From assembly GCA_030141605.1 (NCBI GenBank), contig JAQGDQ010000163.1, positions 374,001 to 438,000 of the forward strand: a stretch of 64,000 bases of DNA, read 5' to 3'. The stretch comes from Tubiluchus corallicola (Eukaryota; Priapulida; Priapulimorpha; Priapulimorphida; Tubiluchidae). The notes beneath the pieces are model-generated. The model made no database searches. It was not told the DNA's origin and saw nothing but the letters and a program-made list of their open reading frames with translations. Positions 47,901-64,000 of the stretch are shown here, piece after piece. Every line of letters begins with the position of its first letter. Positions within the stretch are counted from its first letter, which is position 1. Both the position numbers and the translations under genes were made by a program.

Positions 47901-50900
47901 GCATGAATGCGAAATTGCATTGGTATGCTAATAATTCTTTCATCGTAAGGCAGTCTTTAAAAATAGTATGTTTCTTTCCAATATTTTAGAAAATAGGTTG
48001 TTTTGACCTACAGTTTAACATTGACTTCTGCAGAAAGTGTTCTCCAGTGTAAAATATATGAAGTGCAAACATGATTTTGTATCAATCACTTGTTTGAGAA
48101 TAACTATCTCTAAATAGAATTCCATTAGTTGCACGTTTTCGCTGACACAGTCGCGCATATTAAGATAGGCAGCAACATCAGATTGTCACAAATTTACATT
48201 ATGCTATGGCTAACTTCACAAATAATCATGAAAACAGGTAGTACTGCTATATGGTAGTGCCTGTATGATTTGGAAATTTTGTTAGCATTTCATTTTACTT
48301 TCAGATTTGGTTCCTAAAGAGATTGTATCAAAATGGCTGACGTACTTGAGAAATGAGTTTCCAACTGTCGCATTCAAAGCTTCCACTCAGATGCAAAGAA
48401 TGCACCTGGTGTGTAAATGGGTAACTAACCCAACAAAGTATGCACTAATTCTAGTCAGATGCATGATTACATGTACCATTGTTATGCGTGAACATTTTAG
48501 AATCATATTGCTATACGGTTCTCGGTCCTTACATTTTTTGTTTGTTTTTGATGAGGTGTCATGGACCCAATCAAATTCAGTAAATAACTTCTTTTGGAAG
48601 CAAATGCTTTTGCAATCCTCAAATTTGGATTGAAGTACAAAATTTAAACTTTACTAAACATTGATTGTGGTAAGTTGCATTCTTGGTAGAAGAATGAGTC
48701 GAATTTTATTTCATAACTGATTTTTGTTTCCTTTCTTATTGCTGTACACAGATTAATATATATTTAATGCGCTGGCATAAAATTAAGATCAAATCTTATT
48801 ACTTCTTCAAATTCATATCACTTCCAGTATTTACTTTGAGATAAATAGTGAAAGTGTTTATGGTTTAGTGCCTGACTTGACGGTACATTATCTAGTTTGC
48901 TGTTAAATAATCTGACCGGATTTGAGGGTAGAGGAAAAGCTGTCGAAACCAGAATCCTGGTCTGGTTTCTCCTGGTGACTCCTAGTGGGGTTGTGCTATA
49001 TATGGTGTAAATACCTTGTATTGCCTTGACAAGTTTTTAGTTCTTTGAATCTGAAGCACCTACTTGAAATATAGTTATTGGTTAAATTAAACTTGCACGT
49101 TTTGTCTTAAAAAACGTAGGAAAGTAAACTCAATGTAAAAGTTAGTAGCCAATGAAAACTGAGGACATTCATAGACCTGTAACTGTAGATTGACGTTTTC
49201 ACATGTTTTTTAGTATATTTATTTTTTACTATATACACCATTGCTATGATTTTCAGGCACATGCTAAAGTAAAAATGAGTGCAGCTTCATCTGGACTGAT
49301 GCAGTCCAGTCGATGTCTCGGAGCTAACATGCTTATGAAACTGTTGGGAAATTACTGTACCAGTCACAACATACGTACAGCTATACGTGTTGGTGTGGTT
49401 GGACTGCCTAATGTAGGAAAAAGTAGCATTATTAACAGTCTGAAGCGTGGAAAAGCATGTACCGTAGGTGCTACACCAGGAGTGACAAGGTAGTGCATTG
49501 TAGTCTAATTTTTACAGTTTCCACATATATTGATATTAAGTTTAGGGTAAGCAGCCATAGGTGGCAGGAGGTGTGATAATGCTATTATAATGCAAGGTAG
49601 GTAGGTGTTTTAGTTGTGATATTATTACCAGAAGTAGCCAACGCTACAAGGGTGTTCCACAGACTTGTGGAACCATAACATAATTAGTTCATTAATTTAT
49701 CCATACTGAGATATTTATTGCAAAGTTGGATCTCACCATGAAGAATGCTGAACTGGTTCAGAAAGTTGAACCTTGAGTTTGTTTAGCCTATAAAGAACCA
49801 ATACTTTGTAATTATAGTAATACTGAGAATCAGTTGATCTAGTACTAATTTCAATGCTTTAGGTCTGTTCAGGAAGTTCAGTTGGATTCTCATGTGAAAT
49901 TGTTGGATAGCCCAGGAATTGTGATGCCCCAATCAGCTGACGACTCGGCACTGAGAAACTGTGTGAAACTAGAACATGTGAAAGATCTTATACCGCCAGT
50001 AGAACAGATATTGCGTCGCTGTAGCAAAGAAAATGTGTGTTCAATATTGTCACTGATTTTATAGCTGTTGTGTAGTATGATTCATCATTCTAGATTGTAG
50101 CTAATAATTTGTATGCCTGTTTTAGAAGTTTGTAAAACGTTATCGTTCTAGTTGGGTGTAATTGATTGTACTGTTTTATCTGTCTCATCAGTTACTCATT
50201 GCCTTAAAGGTACATGCCATGCTAGCATTATTTTGCATTGAAAACTGCATCATTTTGCTAGCCCTAGAGTAAAAGTTAAACCAAGTCACTGAGAATTGTA
50301 TGTTCTTTTTTAATAACAGTTACAAATCTTCCACAACTCTAAATTTTTTCTGTCTTCAAAAGTGAATGGTTTAAATGATTTGCCATTTATGAGAAACACA
50401 CGTTCTGCTTTTGCAAACACTGTTCTGTTTATCCTTTGCTTCCTTTTGCAGATGATGTTACACTATCGAGTGCCTGAATACACAGACGTCGACTCATTTC
50501 TTTCTTCGTTGGCAGTGAGGATGGGTCGGTTAAAGAAAGGAGGAATACCGGATGTAAATAGGGCCGCCAGAGTAGTGTTGCAGGATTGGAACAGGTTTAA
50601 TTTAAATGTTAAATTAGTAGAATGTGTTGCAGAGCATTTGAGACAAAAAGCCATTTGAGATTAAAGCAACACTAAAAACCTGAAAAAGTAAACCTGTAAT
50701 TGCATATACTATTGTTTGCAGAGAAACTTGAATCTACCTAATTGCTGTCTTGGTATTCTCGTTTGTCGTAGCAGTTTTACAAGTGTAAAATGCAATGTAG
50801 AAAACTGTAAAAACTGGAAAAAGAAAGATTGAATCGTGTGCTTTGTAAGTCTTGAAAGGATGGCATAAAAAGCAGACATTTAATTTGTGTTACTTTTTGA

Positions 50901-53900
50901 CTGTCATGTGACAGTTTTGTTATATATAATGCATATTGAATTGTAAAAGTTTTAAAACATTCTCAATCCATCAACTTTAGATAATAAAATGGGTGTTTGA
51001 TTCAGATTATATGTGTTTTTCAAAGTAGATGTGAAAGTGCCTTTAGTTTTATTTGCTATTAGGCGAGTACAGAATGGAATACAAAAAAAATCTTTATTAG
51101 CAGTTTACCGATTTTCAGTTTGTGCATTTTAGTGGGAAAATCACATACTATACACATCCTCCAGAAATTCACACACTTCCCACACACGTCTCAGCTAAAA
51201 TTGTTGAAGAAATGAGTGAAGCTTTTGATTTGGATGCTTTGAAATCAGATGAAGAAGCAGCACTAAAAGGTAACAGCGCACAAAATATGTAGTTACTAGC
51301 TACACAATGTGCACAATCTTTATTGCATATTGCATGGTGCATTGATTCCATTAACCCTTTTATACCCGTTGTATCCCGTGGGATACGAGAATATTCTCTG
51401 CCTTTAAAATTAATAAAATTTTAAAACTGAGAGTTATTTGATCTGTTAATAGTTATTTTGATTTAAGTCAATAACAATAGACTAAAAATAGTGATAAAAT
51501 GGCAAACTAAAAAATCTACATAGCACAAAAAACTGTGCAAGGTACAATACTTTAGAGATGACTTTGTACAGATCAGCATTACACACATACTAAATGTCTT
51601 AGATACTGTGCAAAGCTTATTTCTTAAATTAAACTACTCTGTTGCAGTATTAATTTAGCAACTAACAGAACTTTGTAGTTCACAGTACAGTCGAATCCCG
51701 GAAAACGATTTTCACTGGACCCAGATACTTTTTCGTATGAAGTATGTTTCGTACTGTCCGTTACATACATTTCTATTAATTCCTAATGTTATTTGTAACT
51801 CGTCTGTAGCCTCTACATCGGTCATCTTTAAATCACTTTAAATAATGTTTAACAATCATTTGCCATAGGCACATGTTACAAACAGTTTAGTACAGTAGAA
51901 GCAAGCTTGCAAGCAAGAGGCTTAGTTGTGCCAGATTCTGCATTATGCGACGTTTTGCTGCTTTAGTATTGGACCCTGTAAACGAAGGGCAGTAACACAC
52001 ATAAGGTGATTTAAACTATGTAATGGAAAATTGCTATCTGAGTGGGAAGCCGAAGTGTTTTCGGAAATTAATAATTTGACTGAAGACAATTAAATGTAAA
52101 CAGTTTGACTGATTAAATCAACAGTAGTATTAGCCATGGTACTATACATGCAGTACGTTTTATCAGATGTAATGATTGTAAAAAAAGTGACTAAGCTATG
52201 GGGCACCATTGGCAACAGTATAAGAGTGTCTAAATGGGGTGGGCCACAGCAGAAATCGCATTACAAGTGGTTTTTTATATTGAACCCATATTGGTGCGAC
52301 CTTGAGAAATCATCGTGTAAAATGGGGTTTTGTCTTAAGCAACTTTTGCAGGGACATAGCAAAATCATCGTACTACTGAGAATAGTTTCGTTATAAGCTG
52401 AATCGTATTACCAGGATTCAACTGTATCAGACTATTTTGACTTTAGCGTCAGGCAGGGGAATTTAAGTTTTCCTAACCAAAAGATTTAGCTCATTATGCA
52501 AAGTGGGTGCAATGGCAGTAGATCTAATCCACAGTCAAGATGGTTACCACACCTAAGCAGCAGTGTTAATGTTGTGTCTCATTTTTTTTAAAAGGCTTAA
52601 AGATGCAAGTTCATGCAACGGATAATGTCATAGAAACGACAGGACTGACTAGAGCTGCAGAAGCTGATGCAAAAATGCTGACTGAGGAAGAACATTGGGA
52701 GGAGGAAGAAAAAGAAGGAACCTCCGAGGAAGAAGAGGTAGTGTTTTAGTTATGAAGTTTTTCGTGTCAACACGCGATGCTTTTGTAAACTAAAATTATT
52801 CTATTTCTAATTGTGTCTTCGTTGTTATCAAGTGAACACTTTTTAAGGCAACACCAGTTTATATTAGTTTAATAATAAATTTTCTAGAAAGTTGCAACAC
52901 ATGTCGCCAATCTAGTTTAGTGCATCTTTATCATCATGAATGTTTTTGTACTTAGTTGCAGCGCAAGCAGTTTCTCTTTTTTGTCGAACAGTGGGTCATT
53001 TCCAGAACGAGCATGACAAGATTATCCAAAGTGTTGACCTTTGACCTTTTGTAATATGATTGCTTTTGGTCCGAAACCTAAGAATGATAAATGAGTTGAA
53101 AGTGCATTTTTATTTTGCAGGTGCGCGTTTCATACTTGGGCAATAATGTGCGCACAATGTCTTACAACAACAAAAACATTATTGGTTGAACAACCAACTT
53201 AAAATACAGTCAGTGGTAGCAGACTATCTGTTAAAATAATGCATAAATTGGCCAATAATACAATCAACAAGAACAACTATGCCTAAGTTTTTGTTACACC
53301 GAAGCATTGTAATTGTCGTTGTTATGAAATGAATTGTTTGTCATTTTTGGCTATTTTAACGATACTTTAACTTTCTGTAAATTTTTACTTTCTAAGGAAA
53401 TGGAGGAAGAAGATGCAGAAGAGAAAACAATCACAGTTTCGGTAAAACCAAAAACTAAAAAAGGAGGTTTGAAGGAATCTGGAAAAGGGGTGCTTTCTGA
53501 ACGTCAGCAGAAGCTCGCAGACAGGGAAGCGTTGTTGCCTGGCAACAAACAGTTAAATAAACTGTTGAAAAAGGCATATAAAAAGAAGCAGAAGTTGAAA
53601 AAGAAAAGCAGTAAGTAGTTTTCCATTGATGTTCTTATAAATATACTTATATCTTTATGGAAGTCTAGAATACCTGCTTGAATTGTTTACTTCAGGAACT
53701 AATAGATTCTTGTAGGTTTTTGTTGTTATCAGGTAACTTTCACAAACTGAAGGCTCCAACGTATCGCTGTTTGCCAGTTTTTGTTGTGGTAAACAAAAGA
53801 AAAGCCTCTCAAAAGTGCCTAGTTAATACTGGTGGAATCGATTACTTGCCTTGCTGCTTTCTGTTACCAAACATTTGGGCTGTGAAAAACAAAACATTTG

Positions 53901-54573
53901 AAAATGTAGTGTTATGCTCATCAAAGATAAAATAGCCATCAACGGGAATTTTGGTGGTAACAACATTGACCAAATACAATGGCTACGGCAAGTGGTACAG
54001 TAAGACTCAAACCCCTTGAATCCGAACAAATAATCAAACAATGACACCGGTTACTTTAATGAAAATATGCAAACCTGAAATTTCGAATTCTGAAATTAAA
54101 TTCTGAGCTTTTGAATTTCTTCAACAATGTTTTGCAGCGGTTTCACATTGCAGTCTCTGCTTTTTGATACGTGTGAGGCGCACAGTGAAGATTTCCGCTA
54201 TTGGAAGTCTATTATAAGTTAATATTTAAATAGGAGAAGCATTTTCGTATTTATTATATAAATGGAATGTAGTGCTATGGTCTATTATATACATTTTATT
54301 ACCTATAATTTAAAAGGTGGCAAGCCTTTAATCAAAAGGTTTTTCCATTAGTGCTGGTACATAACTTTGGAATTTGCCCATTCTTTTCTGTACTAGCATC
54401 AACAAAGTGAATTTTGATAATCTTTTTCTCTGTTAATTATGATGGCAGTAATAATATTTGTTTTTTTTTCAGTTAAAGTCACTAGTGCACTAGCTGATGA
54501 ATTGGCAGGTGCAATGTCACTGACATCTGGTGGCAGTGATGACAAGTATGATTTTGCAGTTGATTATCGATAA
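43828..54573 (+). CDS. GNL3L: Nucleostemin-family nucleolar GTPase (GNL3/GNL3L), 13 exons
   Basis: Circularly permuted GTPase acting in the nucleolus in ribosome biogenesis. Exons: 43828-43846, 44719-44826, 45370-45452, 46056-46184, 47364-47583, 48305-48408, 49257-49489, 49863-50034, 50452-50594, 51133-51269, 52595-52737, 53397-53610, 54473-54573; 1806 bases, 601 residues, all phases consistent. A basic N-terminus (RYKIxKKVxEHxRK-type) precedes [12 protein letters not shown], then a coiled coil. Permuted motifs in order: DARDP (154-158), NKVD as G4 (184-187), GLPNVGKSS as G1 (270-278), GATPGVTR as G2, DSPG as G3 (314-317). [20 protein letters not shown] and an acidic then lysine-rich tail follow. 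The middle is closer to GNL3L (AFKASTQ, LLGNYC); the terminal YDFAVDYR recalls GNL3, so this is probably the undivided ancestral gene. The exon 6 donor (CTG|GTGTGT) was chosen by length match to GNL3L. Confidence 0.95.
44922..44954. repeat. (ATT)n microsatellite in intron 2 of the nucleostemin gene
   Basis: About 11 ATT units. Confidence 0.9.
46732..47285. mobile_element. hAT-type MITE in intron 4 of the nucleostemin gene
   Basis: Ends TAGGAATGTAACGAT and, inverted, TAGGGCTGTAACGAT, the signature of a widespread hAT-derived family. Flanks TCATGCAC (46724-46731) and TTATGCGC (47286-47293) agree at six of eight positions, fitting an 8-base target duplication. Internal ATCGCGAT words recur inverted near both ends. 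No transposase. Confidence 0.83.
51688..52424. mobile_element. pogo-like TIR element in intron 10 of the nucleostemin gene
   Basis: Ends CAGTCGAATCCCGGAAAACG and, inverted, CAGTTGAATCCTGGTAATAC, with TA on both sides (51686-51687 and 52425-52426). The 737-base interior has no transposase frame. The CAGTcGAAtCCC... style of end is typical of pogo/Tigger-related elements. Confidence 0.85.
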
Positions 54574-57500
54574 TAATTAATTTTCTGTAAATAATTTCCC
54601 AATTAAAATACTATATACTTTACATAAAATATCCTTTTGAATTTGTAAATGAAGATATGAAGGAAAGATGGTAATTCATTTTTTGTGATTTTAACAAAAC
54701 CATAAATGGAGGTCCATGATTGTTAATGAGATTTACAGCTTTTCGGCGATAAAATTATTGATTACAAAAAATGTTTACGTCATTGTTTTCATTCTTGTTT
54801 TTCTAAAAAAATCACTCTTGAAAGCACAACACAGTAAAGCACCATCTATCATGAGTCAAAATGAACAAAAATTCAAAGACATTTGTAAATTTCTTAAAAG
54901 TTTATTTTTTAGTAAGTAATGATGGCATTTCACAAAAGTTTCGTACAAATCATAAACAAATACAATTAATTCTATAATTTTTTGCTAAGTGCCACAATCA
55001 AATTAATTTTTGATTTGCCATAAGATGTTCGTAAGTACAAATACACCGAAACAATTTGTTAATGAAATCGTAAAACTTGACATGATTAATTACAAATGTA
55101 TATTGCACAAGTATTTTAAAAGACATGCTGAAATATTTGCTGCTTGTGTGTGGACTTCGGTTATCTAACATCTACCTGTCACCATAAACTACAAGAACGC
55201 ACTTGATTCTACTAGTTAAATAATATTTCTACAGATGGCGATATTGGCATTAAACACCTTCCTGTGACACAAGATAGAGGATTTCTAGCACCACCAGTTG
55301 TGCTAGTGCATATTTTAAATTTGCATTAAAAACTGACAGCCTAGATAATTAAAAGTTTTCTTGTGCCAATCGAAATAGTTTAATCTTAGCTCTAATTTTT
55401 CTTTAGTTGCATAGAAAACTGTAGTGTCAAGTTGAAGACTTGAAAGCAGCTAGACTAATGATTTTCTAGCCATTCATTTAGGACATAACGCAGTAGGCAA
55501 GACGAATTGTACAAATGTACAAAATTAGAAGCAAGTATGAGGCACTTTTTCATCCAATTTCATCTACTGCTGTTACTGAGTTCTTATTGAACTGGACTGA
55601 CTTGTTTATTTAGAGCTTAAAAATCAACATTCACTGCAGGTTATGTTTGCACAGTCGTAGGATTATGCAAGAATTTTACAAATTTAACAGTAGTAAAACA
55701 AATTTTACACTCTTCTTTATTTTGGCGGAAACCAAGTTCCAATCTGCGGCACATATCAAAGTCATATTAACATATAAAGTTATAAGCGTGAAAATAAACC
55801 TAAAAACAGCAATAAACATTTCGTAGCACAATTATTTAACAATGCATAAAATCTTGTAACAGTGAAAATCAGTCACTGTCACCCATTAACTATGTACATT
55901 TTTGCATACAAATGTTAAATTCAGACATATACACTTTTGGTAATACACCTATAATTATTAATTACATAATTTAGTGAAATAATTTAATAAACTTACTACC
56001 TTTGTAAAATTTCAAATAGATGCACAAAAGACGGCAACAGTTGCAAAATATTTTTAATCTAAAACAAGTTGATGTATGCCATAATTTCCTAATGGTACAG
56101 AACAATTCATTATCCTGTGATTTTTTTAGTGGTGACATGGTATATGACCTACTGCTACAAAGAGTGAGGCACTGCTATGACTTGGACAACAGGTAGCTTG
56201 CTACAGCACTGCTATGACTTAGACAACAGGTAGCTTGCTACAACCAATGTATAAATGAACTTTCTTCATCAGGAACTTCCAATTGGAACTAGTTCATTAC
56301 AACAAAATGGAACTTGGAACTGGAACTAGTTCTTTTTGTCACACTGGAATTTGGAAGTGAAATGGGTTCCATCTAATTTTTGCCAGTTTTCACATTTCCG
56401 GCACGTTTGTGATTGCTTTCTTCGTTAAGCACCATTGATTATTTTTAGGAATATTTTAAAGGCGGCAGCTAATTTAAGTCGGTTGTCCTGTAGGTAATAG
56501 AGAGAAAATAATGCAAAGAAAGAACGTAAATTGAACCAAGTTCGTTGCGGCGAAAAGAAACTTGGAACTGGAGGTAATTCCATTTCTTAAAACTCAGCAG
56601 AACTCAGAACTTGGCTTAGTTCTTTTTGTCACAGAGAAGCCTGGAATACGAATTAGTTTTTTCCTTACCAAAGAACTAGCACCTGAAACTAGTTCCTAAA
56701 ACTGAGGAGTGATGAACTTTTACAATACTGGCTATAACACAATACCTTAGAACTCTGTCCAGCCAATTCACTGGTACAATTGTGGCTGACTGTCCGTTAA
56801 TCCACAATTACAAGTATCACTCATATGATGATAACCAGACCCTTGTGCTGCAAAACTTCTTTGTGCAGCTTTCAATACAAATTAAAACTATTTGCTGCAA
56901 AATGTGTTTTTGATTTTTGCAAAAGTAATAACAGTGCTTTTAATCTGACAAAGAACTCCTTAGAAAATAAAGTTAAGCGAATTCTTCTAATAGTAAATGT
57001 GCACATCAATGGCAATGATATATATTATATATACATAACATGGAGCAAACGCAGTGATAATAAAGTTGCACATAATACAATACAGCCTAAGTCAATACCA
57101 ACCTTACAAAATTTTCAGACATTTCCACCCTGTAATACTCAAGAGCCACCTGGAGGACAGTGTGGTAACTAGCGAAACTCTTAAAATATATATGCACACC
57201 TCTCAGTTGACCCTAGCTGATCTTGCAGATTAAAATATAATATAGTTGCCACGCCAAACCGTAATACTTTATTGCATTTAGGGCACTACAAGATTTCAAA
57301 AGTAGGGTCCGAAAAATTGGAGAATTTATTTTATTAAAAGAATCGTTAAATCAGCAAAAACTACTCATGTGTTATCACTAGTTGTACAAACTATTTTGAC
57401 CACGGCTGGTTAAGAGAGTTACCAGCTAAGTAGTTTGGTAAAAGAGTTCGATAATATCTTAGGTAACTGTTATGGCAAGGTCAGGTTTTCTCGTTTGTCT

Positions 57501-58094
57501 ATTTAGCCTCTAGTAGCATACGTGATTATGTACAACAGCATGTACAGAATGTTAAATTGAAAAGGTAAATAATTTGCAGTTAAAAACAACAATTTTTAAA
57601 TTTTCACAATCAAACTTAACCAAAGGGAAGAAAATTTGAATTTTTAAGTTGATAGTGCGGATTTGAACTTTAAATATTGAAAATACAACGCCATAAACTC
57701 TAGATGACTCTGGCTCTTGTGACCACTGCAGGTCTTAGCTCTATCCTAATTGCTCACACTAACGTAATTATTATTTATTAGCTAATTTGATTTTTAAGCT
57801 AAAATTTACAATTACCCACACACAGGAAATTAGTTCATGAAGCAGATTACAATTTGGGCTAGGGTATTTAAATTGTGGGAAGAATTGTAAATGCCTTCCG
57901 ATTTTTGTAATTAGATTAATGTTCTGAAATTCCACAATTCCTTTTGTTTAGTCCAGTCTTACTTTCAATTCAATTAAAATTGTCATAAAAGAACTTGCAG
58001 TACGTGATATCACTCTATTTAATGCTGTAATGCCCAGACTCTCTACTCTCTAGAGTGTGCAATAGTAAATACTGGTAGTAACTGCGAACATCAA
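54574..58094. other. Convergent intergenic region, nucleostemin / p38
   Basis: Holds the 3' UTR of the nucleostemin gene (ATTAAA at 54602), a 37-base unit duplicated in tandem at 56170-56243, and a stretch at about 56280-56720 with repeated GGAACTAGTTC words and TTCTTTTTGTCACA, probably a degenerate repeat element. No other gene recognised. Confidence 0.5.
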
Positions 58095-63836
<5,742 letters not shown>

Positions 63837-64000
63837 CTAAAAACAATAAAAAAGAACAATTAGCCAATAATGGAAAGTAATAAAAAAATGATCAAACTAG
63901 CCTCATCAATAAAACGTGTCATGTATTTGTAATACTAATTCATTACATAATACGAAAAATTTGACGCAAACATGTAGCACAAGCAGTAAATTACTACCAA

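Noticed and set aside
50595-50658. Reading through exon 9 of the nucleostemin gene as a terminal exon
   Set aside because: A conserved [12 protein letters not shown] exon follows at 51133 in the right phase, and the added tail has no family match.

Overview
This window is nuclear DNA from an animal, most likely an invertebrate. It is AT-rich, genes are split by spliceosomal GT-AG (and two GC-AG) introns, and the conserved genes read as metazoan homologues: DCAF1, TMA7, a NUDT5-type Nudix hydrolase, a single nucleostemin-family GTPase (GNL3/GNL3L) and p38 MAP kinase. A single GNL3/GNL3L gene that resembles GNL3L in the middle fits an invertebrate. I cannot name the species from sequence alone. 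Coordinates of spliced genes were worked out by hand from splice sites, reading phase and family alignment.

Layout. 1-21 kb (+ strand) is a tandem cluster of secreted C-type lectin genes: A (1994-4109), B (7178-11821), a dead copy C (16171-16651) and D (18139-20922). A and B lie in two copies of one ~5.56 kb duplicated segment, whose first copy is cut by the window start. C and D form an older, second pair with homologous intron 2 sequence. The cluster is full of expanded repeats. 22.3-28.4 kb (- strand) carries the 5' six exons of DCAF1, without the rest of the gene. 29.4-32.7 kb (+) is TMA7, divergent from DCAF1; 33.9-34.5 kb (-) is the Nudix gene, convergent with TMA7. 36-41 kb is a nest of two minus-strand LINE copies, each interrupted by a member of one terminal-inverted-repeat (TIR) element family rich in long palindromes. 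43.8-54.6 kb (+) is a complete 13-exon nucleostemin-family gene (601 aa). 58.1-63.8 kb (-) is the 3' two-thirds of a p38 MAP kinase gene; it contains a duplicated, probably mutually exclusive exon pair.

The genes do not form one pathway. The conserved ones are housekeeping or signalling genes (ubiquitin ligase receptor, translation/ribosome biogenesis, ADP-sugar hydrolysis, stress kinase). The lectins look like a fast-evolving recognition family: D keeps a QPD/WND calcium-sugar site, A has it altered, B has lost it.

The most unusual signals are the equal-length alternative exons in p38, a minisatellite in the last p38 intron that seems to derive from that gene's own 5' splice site, the chained palindromes in the TIR elements, and a GC-richer duplicated ~0.8 kb unit of unknown nature in the intron of lectin B.
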